Assembly: GCF_905373215.1 (NCBI RefSeq)
Contig: NZ_CAJPRT010000017.1
Span: 1 to 33,186, forward strand
Reading direction: 5' to 3'
Origin: an uncultured Campylobacter sp.
Lineage (GTDB): Bacteria > Campylobacterota > Campylobacteria > Campylobacterales > Campylobacteraceae
Length of the DNA: 33,186 nt
This document shows, piece by piece, positions 16,711 to 24,163 of this stretch; within the stretch, counting starts at the first letter, position 1; the number at the start of each line of letters is the position of its first letter. The position numbers and the translations under genes were made by a program. Below the pieces are notes generated by a model. It was not told where the DNA came from, searched no databases, and saw only the letters and a program-made list of their open reading frames with translations.

Positions 16711-17571
16711 ATGAAAAAAACGCTAAGCACGCTTTTTATCTTAGGTGCGTTATTTTTCGCAGGTTGCAACGACGAGGGCAAAGGCTCCTCAAATTCCGCG
16801 CAAGGTTCCGCCGCGCCGCAAAGTTATATCGACGGGATTAAAAAGCGCGGCGTAGTAAGGATCGCGGTTTTCGGCGATAAGCCGCCGTTTGGCTACATCG
16901 ACGAGACGGGTAAAAACGCGGGATATGATGTGTATTTTGCAAAACGCATCGCAAAGGAGCTTTTGGGCGATGAGAGCAAGGTGCAGTTCGTGCTCGTAGA
17001 GGCCGCCAATCGCGCGGAATTTTTAGCGTCGGATAAGGTCGATATCACGCTTGCAAATTTCACCGTCACGCCGGAGCGTAAAGAGGTCGTGGATTTCGCA
17101 CTGCCGTATATGAAGGTAGCCCTTGGCGTCGCGAGCAAGGGCGGCGATATCACCGACGTTTCGCAGCTTAAAGATAAAACGCTTTTAATCAACAAAGGCA
17201 CAACCGCGGATCTGTATTTTACGAAAAACCATCCCGAGATCAAGCTTTTAAAATTTGACCAAAATACCGAGACTTTCGGTGCAATGCTGGACGGCAGGGG
17301 TGATGCGATCGCGCATGATAATACGCTTTTGTTTGCGTGGACGAAGTCAAACCCTGGCTTTAAGGTGGGTATCCGCTCGCTGGGCGATCAGGACGTCATC
17401 GCGCCTGCGGTCAAAAAGGGCAACGACGAGCTTCGCAAATGGCTTGACGATCTAATCGTAAAGCTCGCGGACGAGAAATTTTTCCACGCCGACTACGATG
17501 CGACGCTAGCGCCGGTATACGGCGGCGACATCAAAGCTGACGACGTCGTAATCGAGGGCGGAAAGCTATAA
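16711..17571 (+). CDS. cjaA: CjaA-like cysteine-binding lipoprotein of the ABC importer
   Basis: The solute-binding subunit, a 286-residue lipoprotein with lipobox FFAGC (Cys19) after a short signal peptide, then a Gly/Ser-rich linker and a bacterial extracellular family 3 domain. VVRIAVFGDKPPFGYIDE, KVQFVLVEAANR, LANFTVTPER, DKTLLINKGTTAD and HDNTLLFAW match what I remember of C. jejuni CjaA, a surface antigen that binds cysteine with high affinity. Residues around R (TPER) and D (the GDAIAHDNT strand) are the usual amino-acid ligands in this fold. AAAGGAG sits before the ATG, 20 bases after the ATPase gene. A GC-rich hairpin follows the stop. Cysteine is the best substrate guess; other polar amino acids are possible. 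Confidence 0.88.
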   Translation: MKKTLSTLFILGALFFAGCNDEGKGSSNSAQGSAAPQSYIDGIKKRGVVRIAVFGDKPPFGYIDETGKNAGYDVYFAKRIAKELLGDESKVQFVLVEAANRAEFLASDKVDITLANFTVTPERKEVVDFALPYMKVALGVASKGGDITDVSQLKDKTLLINKGTTADLYFTKNHPEIKLLKFDQNTETFGAMLDGRGDAIAHDNTLLFAWTKSNPGFKVGIRSLGDQDVIAPAVKKGNDELRKWLDDLIVKLADEKFFHADYDATLAPVYGGDIKADDVVIEGGKL

Positions 17572-17594
17572 ATTTAGATTCGCCGTCTAGTTTA

Positions 17595-17619
17595 GCGGGG
17601 CGATCTTACTAAGCCCCGC
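17595..17619 (+). terminator. GC-rich hairpin after the ABC operon, probable terminator
   Basis: GCGGGGC (17595-17601) and GCCCCGC (17613-17619) form a perfect 7-bp stem with an 11-base loop, 24 bases after the cjaA stop. No T-run follows. Confidence 0.5.
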
Positions 17620-18179
17620 AACCTTGCAGCGACGAGGCGTTATAGCTTTACCGAAACGGCGTCCATAAACGCCCATAGGCGGCGAGTGCTTTATAAGCTA
17701 GCTAAATTTATCGATCTAGCGGCAAAGCTTTGCTTCCGCATGACAGATTTAGCCGCGGAGTAAATTTAGCCGAGCCCAAACGCGGCCTAGCGCGACTCAT
17801 CGCGGCAAAATTTAAGTCGCGCGCGGCGGCGTAAAATTTTAAGCAATAGTAGAATTCTAATGCAAACTGCTCGTGCGGTAAAAATTTTGCCGTGCGAGCA
17901 ATGATAAATCGCAAGCGCCCGCTCGTTAAACGGATCGGGAATTTACAAAATTTTATCGGCTCAAGGCGGCTCGTAAATTCTGCGCGGCTAAATTTTCCGT
18001 ACCGATTTAAGAGCCAAACGCACAATCTGCACAACGCATCCATTTCCACGCTCAGCTACACAGCGCATCTGTACCGCTCTAAGCCTACGATTCCGAGCAC
18101 TTTGTCTGCATATCTGTGTATCGCCAGAGCCGTATGCAGCAGCCGCCTCTACCATTACTCCACAGCGCCGCCGCCCGCC
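17620..18179. other. Spacer between converging genes, no gene seen
   Basis: 560 bases between the ABC operon and the convergent DUF3137 gene. Open frames on both strands give Arg/Cys/Ser-rich products without ribosome sites and are judged spurious. No tRNA or strong terminator was seen. Confidence 0.5.
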
Positions 18180-18992
18180 TCATTCGCTCCAAATTTTGCG
18201 GTTCAAATTTAGCTCGCTCACGATACCCACAAGCGCGCCGATCTCATCTACGTAAAGCTCTATCGTGGCGTCCTGCTTTAGCGAGCAGTCGATTCTAGGC
18301 TCGAAATTATCGCGCCAGGTCTCGATTGCCACGTAAATTTTATCCTCCCTTAGCACCGCGTTTATCTGCGAGCCCAGTCTTAGATAAACCTCCGTCAGTC
18401 GCTGCATCAAAAGCGGTGTCAGAGCGTATCTCGCACCTACCTGATCGGTCGTATAGACGTCGAAAAACTCCTCAAATTTCACGTCGTCCATATTCGCTCG
18501 CTGCCCGTATTTGCGCAGATTTCGCGAGTTTTTGTGACACACCCGCACCTCGCAGTTAAGCCTTTTGTGAAAATCCGCGACGAAAAGCACTCCTTGAAAT
18601 TTTACGTCGGTGCGAGTGCCGTTTTTGGTGCGCACCTTTTCAGCGGCATAAAAGTCGCTAAATCTCACGCGCACGCCCTGCACCTCCCCGCTCATCATAT
18701 CCTCGCTCGATTGCTCGTTTATGTAGCAGTCGTAAATTTCAAAAAACTCATCTGCTGTAAGCCCGTCACTTTCATCATAGCTAAGTCCGAAGTTTTTTGC
18801 GATGCTCGCGACGACCCTGTTTTTAAAATTTGATCTGAAATTCCGTCTTTTGCTCGCCGTTAAAAGAGCGCTCACGACGCCGTAAACAGCTACGCCGAAA
18901 AATACGCCGGCCGCCACTTCGCCCCAAAAGCGCGCCACTAGTGCGCCCACGCCGGTCCCTACGACAGCGGCGATGATGTTGGCCTTTTTCAC
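18180..18992 (-). CDS. DUF3137 membrane-anchored protein; true N-terminus unclear
   Basis: A 270-residue product from the first usable start, GTG at 18992. Two hydrophobic helices (about 5-45) are followed by a soluble domain with FQGVLFVADFHKRLNCEVRV, the kind of core seen in DUF3137 proteins; its biochemical function is unknown. The frame stays open for about 45 codons upstream of the GTG and encodes a convincing helix (SKFNFLADLQSLEDERAALQ) that belongs to this domain in relatives as I know them, yet no ATG, GTG or TTG exists in that stretch. A one-base shift at the G5 tract (19116-19120) would join it in frame to the upstream membrane protein gene. Either the two are one frameshifted gene, or translation starts at an unusual codon, or the GTG is right and the helix is lost. 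Confidence 0.75.
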   Translation of the reverse strand: MKKANIIAAVVGTGVGALVARFWGEVAAGVFFGVAVYGVVSALLTASKRRNFRSNFKNRVVASIAKNFGLSYDESDGLTADEFFEIYDCYINEQSSEDMMSGEVQGVRVRFSDFYAAEKVRTKNGTRTDVKFQGVLFVADFHKRLNCEVRVCHKNSRNLRKYGQRANMDDVKFEEFFDVYTTDQVGARYALTPLLMQRLTEVYLRLGSQINAVLREDKIYVAIETWRDNFEPRIDCSLKQDATIELYVDEIGALVGIVSELNLNRKIWSE

Positions 18993-19098
18993 CGCTTTTT
19001 GCAGCGCCGCGCGCTCATCCTCTAGGCTCTGCAGATCGGCTAGAAAGTTAAATTTTGACTGGGTTGCGCCGCCTTTCTCGCTCCCACCCTCGCCCGCT

Positions 19099-19488
19099 TC
19101 AGCTTTTAATACTTGCCCCCTCTTTTGCGTCGGCGCTTAAAATTTGCCCATCTTGCGCTGCGCCCTGCCCTAGCACGCCCCTGTCTTGCGCCGTATCAAA
19201 GCCACTAAATTTATCAAAATTTGCGCGCTGTGCGCCCTCGTTTTTGCCAAAGCTTAAACTGTAAAATAGACGGTAAAGCAGCCCGTTTAAAACCGGGAAG
19301 ATGATGAAAAGCGCGACTATGAGCCAGTTTGTATCAAACGAGACGGGCTCCGCCCTGGTATTCAAAAATACATAGAGTCCGACTAGCAACAGGGTTATCA
19401 AAAATGAGATGAGCCTGCTAAGGCGCGCGAGCTTTTCGCGCCGTTTTTCAAGCAGGTAAAGCTCCTCCAGATCGCCGTTTCTATCCAT
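19099..19488 (-). CDS. Small membrane protein upstream of the DUF3137 gene
   Basis: About 129 residues: a charged coiled N-terminus (MDRNGDLEELYLLEKRREKL), two membrane helices (ISFLITLLLVGLYVFLN and WLIVALFIIFPVLNGLLY), and a hydrophilic Gly/Gln/Ala-rich tail ending DAKEGASIKS. The ATG at 19488 is preferred over 19509 because AGAAGG precedes it at good spacing. No family is recognised. It is in the same direction as the DUF3137 gene, and the stop lies just after a run of five G where a one-base deletion would fuse the two frames. Confidence 0.7.
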   Translation of the reverse strand: MDRNGDLEELYLLEKRREKLARLSRLISFLITLLLVGLYVFLNTRAEPVSFDTNWLIVALFIIFPVLNGLLYRLFYSLSFGKNEGAQRANFDKFSGFDTAQDRGVLGQGAAQDGQILSADAKEGASIKS

Positions 19489-19686
19489 AATCCGCCTTCT
19501 GTAGCTCATTTAAGCGCCGGTTTATTTGCCGCACGCCAAATTTAAACGTTTGCGCGCCGCCGCCTGATCGCCGCTAAATTTAGCGCAAAACTCGCGCCCT
19601 GTCGCAAAATTTTAAAATTTTATCCGCCGCTTTAAATTTGGCCGCTATAAAATTTTAAATTTCGTCCTTGCCGCGCCGCAGTTCGT

Positions 19687-20880
19687 TTAATGCGGGCAAA
19701 TCTTTAGCGCCTCTTTCAGCCGCCCTAGCCCGTCTTTTAGCAGCGCCCTAGAGGTCGCGATATTTAGGCGCAAAAATTTCTCACCGCCCTTGCCGTATTG
19801 CGCGCCGCAGGAGAGATACAGCCCCGTTTTTTCGCGGATGAAGCGCGCAAGCTCCGCGCTATCCTGCGTGTAAGCACCCGCATCAAGCCACATCAGATAG
19901 GTCGCATCTTGCGGCACGACGTGCACCTGCGGAAGCTCGCGCGCGATAAATTCCGCCGCGAATTTGCGATTTTCGCTGAGGTATTCGCGCAGTGCGTCCA
20001 GCCACGGCGCACCCTTCTTAAATGCGGCGATCGCGCCCTGGACGCCGAAAAAATTCGGCTCGGCGATGTCGTCGGAATTTAGCGCCTTTGAAATTTTATG
20101 ACGCAAGCGATTATCTGCGGCAAAGACCGCCGCGCTTTGCAGCCCTGCGATGTTAAACGCCTTGGTTGGTGCGATTATGTTGGCCGAAATCCTCTCGCAA
20201 GTCTTACTTGCCGCAGCAAATGGCGTGTAACGCACGCCCGGCTCGGTCAGATCGCAATGCACCTCGTCGCTAAGCACCGTCACGCCGTGCTTCTCGCACA
20301 GTTCGCCGATGCGGGCGAGATCGTCCCTGCTAAAGGTGCGACCGACCGGATTGTGCGGGTTGCAAAGGATAAAAAGCGTCGTCTGCGGATCGGCGAGCTT
20401 AGCCTGTAGATCCTCCCAATCGATGCTATAATCGCCGCTAGCGTAGGCAAGTTCGTTTTCTACCAGCACGCGGGCGGCGTTTTTGATGCAGTAGTAAAAG
20501 CAGTTGTAAACGGGGCTCATCAGCAGCACGTTTTCGGCGGGCGAAGTAAGCTTGCGGATGATCGAGTCAACCGCGGGCAGCGTGCCGTCGGCATAGATCA
20601 GCCACTCCTTTTGGATTTCATAATCGTGGCGCGCAAGCCACCAGCCTTGATACGCGCTGCGCCACTCATCATCGATAATCGAATAGCCCAAAACTCGCTC
20701 ATTTAGCCGCTTTTGCAGAGCCTCGATAATTTCGGGCGCTACGGCAAAGTCCATATCCGCGACCCACATCGGAAGCTCATTCTCGCCTACGTCCCATTTA
20801 AGCGACTTCGTGCCGCGGCGGTTCGGCAGGGTGTCAAAGTCGTATTTCTCCTTGCCACTTATAAAATCAAAAAGTCCCAT
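19687..20880 (-). CDS. MalY/PatB-family PLP-dependent C-S lyase (cystathionine beta-lyase type)
   Basis: A fold-type I PLP enzyme of 397 residues. MalY/PatB relatives cleave cystathionine or cysteine to release homocysteine or H2S, pyruvate and ammonia. Family landmarks: an N-terminal NRRGTKSLKWD, PMWVADMDFAVAP (38-49), SPVYNCFY (122-129), NPHNPVGR (174-181), SDEVHCDL (204-211), and the Schiff-base lysine K240 in APTKAFNIAGLQ. The C-terminal RLNIATSR carries the carboxylate-binding Arg. Length is normal. It starts one base after the stop of the DUF3737 gene, with AAGGG as its ribosome site, so the two are an operon. A cysteine importer lies about 2 kb away on the other strand, which fits sulfur amino acid metabolism, though aminotransferase activity cannot be excluded. 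Confidence 0.88.
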   Translation of the reverse strand: MGLFDFISGKEKYDFDTLPNRRGTKSLKWDVGENELPMWVADMDFAVAPEIIEALQKRLNERVLGYSIIDDEWRSAYQGWWLARHDYEIQKEWLIYADGTLPAVDSIIRKLTSPAENVLLMSPVYNCFYYCIKNAARVLVENELAYASGDYSIDWEDLQAKLADPQTTLFILCNPHNPVGRTFSRDDLARIGELCEKHGVTVLSDEVHCDLTEPGVRYTPFAAASKTCERISANIIAPTKAFNIAGLQSAAVFAADNRLRHKISKALNSDDIAEPNFFGVQGAIAAFKKGAPWLDALREYLSENRKFAAEFIARELPQVHVVPQDATYLMWLDAGAYTQDSAELARFIREKTGLYLSCGAQYGKGGEKFLRLNIATSRALLKDGLGRLKEALKICPH

Positions 20881-20881
20881 C

Positions 20882-21724
20882 TTACGCCCTTAATTCAGTA
20901 ATGATTTCAGTTTTAGACGCGTCCGTTGCGCCATCTAGGATCAGCTCGCCGATGTTTGCCGCGCGGATTAGCCCGCTGCTTGGATTTTTGACGCTATCGA
21001 TTGCGCCTTTTATCTCGGCACGGACGTCGCTGTATTCAAACGCCAGCGTCGTATTTATGAGCTCGCAGTCTTGCAGGCGCAAATTTTGCATATAGCAAAA
21101 GCCCTGCAGGCTCTCGATCTTGCAGTTTCGCAGCGTCACGTTTTTGGAATTCCAGCCGAAGTATTCGCCCGCGATGAAGCAGTCTTCGACCACGATATTT
21201 TCGCAGTTCCAAAACGCGTCCTTGGATAGGAGCTTGGAGTTTTTAATCGTTACGTTTCTGCAGCCGTCAAAGCAGTAATCTCCGAAGAGCGATAGATTTT
21301 CAATACTTAAGTTTTCGCAATCAAGCCCGAAATACGCGCCCTTTGCGGTAACGTTTTTAAGCGACACGTCGCTGCAGTGCCACAAGGTCTCTTGCGCATC
21401 AGCAAATTCTACGTTTTGCAGCGCGGCGTCTTTTACGCGGCGAAGCCCCTTGGGCGCGCCGTAGAGGCAGTCTTTTAGCACCACGCCGCGGCTATACCAG
21501 ATCCCTGCGCGCGCGATCTCGTCGAAGAAGCAGTCCTGTGCGCGGATATTTTCGGCGTACCAAAACGGATATTTCCACTCAAATTTACAGTTTTCCGCGA
21601 CGATATTTGCGCTGTGTTTTAGCGGCGATTCGCCCTCGCCGAAGACGGAATTTTCGATCCGCAGATCCTTTGCGCCGAACAGCGCGCGCTCGCCGCTAAA
21701 GTGCTTTTGTCTTAATATTTGCAT
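20882..21724 (-). CDS. DUF3737 family protein, repeated-strand (beta-helix-like)
   Basis: About 280 residues of imperfect repeats of roughly 20 residues with the pattern N(V/L)xxxN/DCxF, for example ENCKFEWKYPFWYAENIRAQ, NVTIKNSKLLSKDAFWNCEN and NVTLRNCKIES. This is typical of a right-handed parallel beta-helix and matches the family DUF3737, whose function is unknown. The frame extends to 21763, but that start precedes the -10 box. ATG 21724 has AAGGA five bases upstream and gives MQILRQKHFSGERALFGAKD, the usual N-terminus. It is cotranscribed with the C-S lyase one base downstream. No signal peptide is visible, so it is probably cytoplasmic. Confidence 0.85.
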   Translation of the reverse strand: MQILRQKHFSGERALFGAKDLRIENSVFGEGESPLKHSANIVAENCKFEWKYPFWYAENIRAQDCFFDEIARAGIWYSRGVVLKDCLYGAPKGLRRVKDAALQNVEFADAQETLWHCSDVSLKNVTAKGAYFGLDCENLSIENLSLFGDYCFDGCRNVTIKNSKLLSKDAFWNCENIVVEDCFIAGEYFGWNSKNVTLRNCKIESLQGFCYMQNLRLQDCELINTTLAFEYSDVRAEIKGAIDSVKNPSSGLIRAANIGELILDGATDASKTEIITELRA

Positions 21725-21754
21725 GGCTTTCCTTAGATTTAAAATTTGCTTCAG

Positions 21755-21760
21755 ATTATA
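21755..21760 (-). promoter_or_regulatory. -10 box (TATAAT) of the DUF3737 / C-S lyase operon
   Basis: CTTGTATAATCTG on the minus strand, 30 bases before ATG 21724. Confidence 0.6.
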
Positions 21761-21763
21761 CAA

Positions 21764-22153
21764 GGAATTTCAAAATTCCGCATAGATTAGGCGTATGAAA
21801 CGCAAGCGAATTTTAAAAATTTTAAAATTTAAAGGCGGCGAAGGGCTAAATTTGACGCGCCTCGGTAGTGGTTACGAAACATATACAGCGAATGCGCGGC
21901 AAATAGCCGCGCGCTTATAAGAAGTCAATGGTGCGCTTGCAAAATGCCCATAAGTGCGCCTAGGTAGCTACGGTTAGCCGCGTATTCGCGCAGGCGCCCA
22001 TATCTGCCCGCGACGTGCGTCGCCCAAAAGACGCATAAAATTTATCGCGAGCGGCGTTTTAAAATTTATAAAATTTTCTCCGAGCAACGTGTAAATTTTA
22101 GCAGACGTCGCAAAGAAGCGTAAAATTTTATACCATATTGCAACGGGGCGCGT
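21764..22153. other. Spacer with a GC-rich hairpin, no gene seen
   Basis: 390 bases. GCGCGGC (21894-21900) and GCCGCGC (21906-21912) form a 7-bp stem with an AAATA loop, followed by GCTTATAAG. The region lies downstream of the periplasmic-protein gene and upstream of the DUF3737 operon on the minus strand. The hairpin could be a terminator, without a T-run. No RNA gene is recognised. Confidence 0.4.
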
Positions 22154-22633
22154 CTAATGCTCGTGGTGGTGCAAGTGCGTGTCTTCGCCGCGGTCTCGAT
22201 CTGTAGCACGCTTTCGCAGATCAAAATACACAAAAAGCCCGCTAGGCTCGCTATCCTCGTAAATTTCAAGTTTGTAGCGCATTACGGCGTGCGTGCACAC
22301 TGCAACATCAAGCGTCGCTTCATAGCCGTCTGCGCTGCGCTTTAGCGGGAATTCCGCATTGCCCATATTCATACTCACGCCCGAAATTTTAACGCTCGGA
22401 TTTTTCAGCTCACGCGAAATTCCGCTTATTTTTAGCTCATTTGCTCCAGCTTCGATCGGATGGCGCGCCACGCTAAAGAGCGCCTTCTGCCCGCCGGCGT
22501 TAGTCTCGCAGTCCTGTGCGGCTAGATTGCAGCCCAGACGCGTCCTTATATCCTTAAATAATGCATCGCTCTCATCCGCGCCAAATCCTAAAGTAGCGGC
22601 GAAAATCAAGCTAAAACGTAGAGCCTTTATCAT
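22154..22633 (-). CDS. Periplasmic protein with His-rich C-terminus (YtkA-like?)
   Basis: 159 residues with a signal peptide (MIKALRFSLIFAATLGFGAD). Two cysteines (GCNLAAQDCE) follow, likely a disulfide. The middle, KISGVSMNMGNAEFPLK followed by DGYEATLDVAVCTHAVMRYK, resembles the beta-sandwich of YtkA/FixH-like proteins, which often have Met and His near a metal site. The end, DTHLHHHEH, is strongly His-rich. A periplasmic metal (Cu, Ni or Zn) binding role is a fair inference but not shown. It has its own promoter (CTAAAAT) and diverges from the DUF1508 gene. Confidence 0.7.
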   Translation of the reverse strand: MIKALRFSLIFAATLGFGADESDALFKDIRTRLGCNLAAQDCETNAGGQKALFSVARHPIEAGANELKISGISRELKNPSVKISGVSMNMGNAEFPLKRSADGYEATLDVAVCTHAVMRYKLEIYEDSEPSGLFVYFDLRKRATDRDRGEDTHLHHHEH

Positions 22634-22664
22634 GATGATCCTTTGTAAATGAAATTTGTGCGCA

Positions 22665-22670
22665 ATTTTA
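22665..22670 (-). promoter_or_regulatory. -10 box (TAAAAT) of the His-rich periplasmic protein gene
   Basis: TGCTAAAATTGC on the minus strand, about 32 bases before the ATG at 22633. It sits back to back with the plus-strand box at 22716-22721. Confidence 0.5.
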
Positions 22671-22715
22671 GCAGAAAATTCCGCGCCTATTAAAAATATT
22701 TATTAAAATTTTAGC

Positions 22716-22721
22716 TAAAAT
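22716..22721 (+). promoter_or_regulatory. -10 box (TAAAAT) of the DUF1508 operon
   Basis: TTTTAGCTAAAATAACG, about 29 bases before the ATG at 22750; GAAAGGATG is the ribosome site. Confidence 0.5.
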
Positions 22722-22749
22722 AACGATATCTTCTACGAAAGGATGAAAA

Positions 22750-23112
22750 ATGGCTGAGTTTTTAATCAAAAACGCCAAAGACGGCTGCAAATTCGATCTA
22801 CTTTATGACGGGCACGTACTGTGCACCTCCGAGGTTTACACGAGCAAGGCCGCTTGCAAAAACGGCATCGAAAGCGTCGTAAAAAACGCCGCGCTAAATA
22901 AGATCGAGGATCAAATCGCAGGCGGCGAGAAGCTAAACAATCCGAAATTTGAGCTTTACACCGATAAAGCAGGCAAGGTTCGCTTCCGCCTAACGGCCAG
23001 CAACGGACAGATCATCGCGGTTAGCAAAGATTTTGAAGCCAAAGCGGACGCTCTAAAAGTAATAGAGCTTATCGTAAAACAGGCTGCGAAAGCCAAGATC
23101 AAGGAGGCGTAA
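22750..23112 (+). CDS. DUF1508 (YegP-like) protein, two tandem repeats
   Basis: 120 residues made of two similar units. The first reads KDGCKFDLLYDGHVLCTSEVYTSKAACKNGIESV and the second NNPKFELYTDKAGKVRFRLTASNGQIIAVSKDFEAKADALKVIELI. Each has the family pattern F-x-L-x(n)-G-x-x-(I/L)-x-x-S-x-x-(Y/F)-x-x-K-x-x-(A/C). DUF1508/YegP proteins are small and of unknown function. The stop is directly followed by the ATG of the next gene, so they are cotranscribed. No signal peptide is visible. Confidence 0.9.
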   Translation: MAEFLIKNAKDGCKFDLLYDGHVLCTSEVYTSKAACKNGIESVVKNAALNKIEDQIAGGEKLNNPKFELYTDKAGKVRFRLTASNGQIIAVSKDFEAKADALKVIELIVKQAAKAKIKEA

Positions 23113-23559
23113 ATGGACATAAACGGACTTGTAAATATGGTCTCCGCGCTCAAAAGCGATGATAAAAATTTAAGAGAATTTCAAAGCGGCCCGGTCGCTT
23201 TTATCGAAAAATTTCTAGGCGTGGACCTGCCCGACGATCAGATAAATGCGATAATTGCGGGCATCAGCTCAAATTTTTTAAGCAAAAACGAAAGCGGCGG
23301 ATCTAGCTCGCTAGGCTCGATGCTGGGCGGACTTTTGGGCGGCGGCGAGGACGTGCAAGCAAACGCCGTCGATAACAAAGGCGTGGATTTTAGCGCGCTG
23401 ATCGGTAAAATCGCAAGTGCCAAGCTTGACGTAAATGGCGACGGTAAAATCGATATCAACGACGCAAGCAGCTTTTTGGGCGATCTTTTAGGAGGCAGCG
23501 CAAACGGCGAAGATAAGGGGTTAAATTTAGGCAGCCTGCTAAAAACGTTTAAAATTTAA
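23113..23559 (+). CDS. Small protein with EF-hand/dockerin-like calcium loop
   Basis: 148 residues, no recognised family as a whole. The N-terminal 55 residues look helical (FLGVDLPDDQINAIIAGISS). Gly/Ser-rich linkers follow (SMLGGLLGGG). Residues 106-117, DVNGDGKIDIND, fit a calcium-binding EF-hand loop: D106, N108, D110, D114 and D117 occupy ligand positions 1, 3, 5, 9 and 12. A second Leu/Gly repeat, SFLGDLLGGS, ends the protein. It starts immediately after the stop of the DUF1508 gene with AAGGAGG as ribosome site. No signal peptide is seen. A structural or calcium-responsive role is speculation. Confidence 0.8.
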   Translation: MDINGLVNMVSALKSDDKNLREFQSGPVAFIEKFLGVDLPDDQINAIIAGISSNFLSKNESGGSSSLGSMLGGLLGGGEDVQANAVDNKGVDFSALIGKIASAKLDVNGDGKIDINDASSFLGDLLGGSANGEDKGLNLGSLLKTFKI

Positions 23560-23746
23560 ACGAGGCTAAATTTAAAATGCAGGCCGGATTTTGCGCGACG
23601 ATGTTTAAATTTGCGCGCGCTATTTTAATCCGCGCCTGCGCACTACAGCGCTAGCGTGGAAGGTCTAATTTACGCTGCATTGCGCGTAAAACCTCGCATT
23701 AAAGCGAGATGGACTTAAATTTAAAGCAAAAAGGCATTGAATTTAA

Positions 23747-23771
23747 GCCGCTTCTTTGCGGCGTTTTGTTT
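23747..23771 (+). terminator. Weak terminator-like hairpin after the DUF1508 operon
   Basis: GCCGC (23747-23751) and GCGGC (23758-23762) with a 6-base loop, followed by GTTTTGTTT. It is 188 bases beyond the stop of the EF-hand-like gene. The rest of 23560-24040 shows no gene. Confidence 0.4.
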
Positions 23772-24040
23772 ATGGCAGCTTGGCAGAGCGCCCTGCTCCG
23801 CTCTTTTGATCGTCCATATTGAGCCAAAATAACCACAAACTTTGCTTTAGATTTTATATTTGCTCTTTAACGTCCGCTTTAAATTTAGTCGCTCTTTGGC
23901 TCGGTTTTATTTTGCTACCCATTCAAATTCCCACGTAGCGCGCCATAGCATGCCATTAAATTTTAAAAACGGCTATAAATTAAGCGCGAAAGAGTTCGCC
24001 TAAAAAGGATATATTTTCTTTCTATTTACTGTTTAGGTAG

Positions 24041-24046
24041 TATAAT
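24041..24046 (+). promoter_or_regulatory. -10 box (TATAAT) of the candidate small RNA
   Basis: GGTAGTATAATCG, preceded by a T-rich stretch with roughly ten-base periodicity (ATTTTCTTTC, ATTTACTG, TTTAGG), typical of Campylobacter sigma-70 promoters. Predicted start 24051-24055. Confidence 0.65.
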
Positions 24047-24050
24047 CGTT

Positions 24051-24115
24051 CTTGTCCGACAAGATAAAACCTCCTTTTTGTATGAAGCCCGAGTTTAAAA
24101 GCTCGGGCTTTTTTT
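24051..24115 (+). ncRNA. Candidate small RNA with exposed anti-Shine-Dalgarno stretch
   Basis: A compact unit of about 65 bases: promoter, a short 5' hairpin (CTTGT-CCG-ACAAG, 24051-24063), a pyrimidine-rich linker (CCTCCTTTTT, 24070-24079) and a strong intrinsic terminator. No ORF of note lies on the plus strand. The linker is complementary to ribosome-binding sites; CTCCTTTTT matches the AAAAAGGAG before the DASS gene (12988-12996) and before the RelB-like gene (32137-32145) over nine bases. It is separated from moaC by the terminator and moaC's own -10 box. I do not recognise it as a known RNA family. An alternative is a short attenuated leader of moaC. Confidence 0.55.
24085..24115 (+). 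terminator. Strong intrinsic terminator
   Basis: AAGCCCGAG (24085-24093) pairs perfectly with CTCGGGCTT (24102-24110) around an 8-base loop, then seven T. It is the best intrinsic terminator in the window. Confidence 0.9.
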
Positions 24116-24131
24116 ATGCCCGAAATTCTGC

Positions 24132-24137
24132 TATAAT
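24132..24137 (+). promoter_or_regulatory. -10 box (TATAAT) of the moaC operon
   Basis: TCTGCTATAATCCCGCC, 27 bases before the moaC ATG, just after the terminator. Confidence 0.65.
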
Positions 24138-24163
24138 CCCGCCAAAAACTGCAAGGAAATTTT

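Noticed and set aside
17708..18298. Several frames on both strands between cjaA and the DUF3137 gene
   Set aside because: Mutually overlapping, Arg/Ser/Cys-rich, without ribosome sites or family motifs.
24047..24163. Molybdenum cofactor riboswitch before moaC
   Set aside because: The segment is far too short for the Moco RNA element and has its own promoter and terminator followed by a separate moaC promoter.
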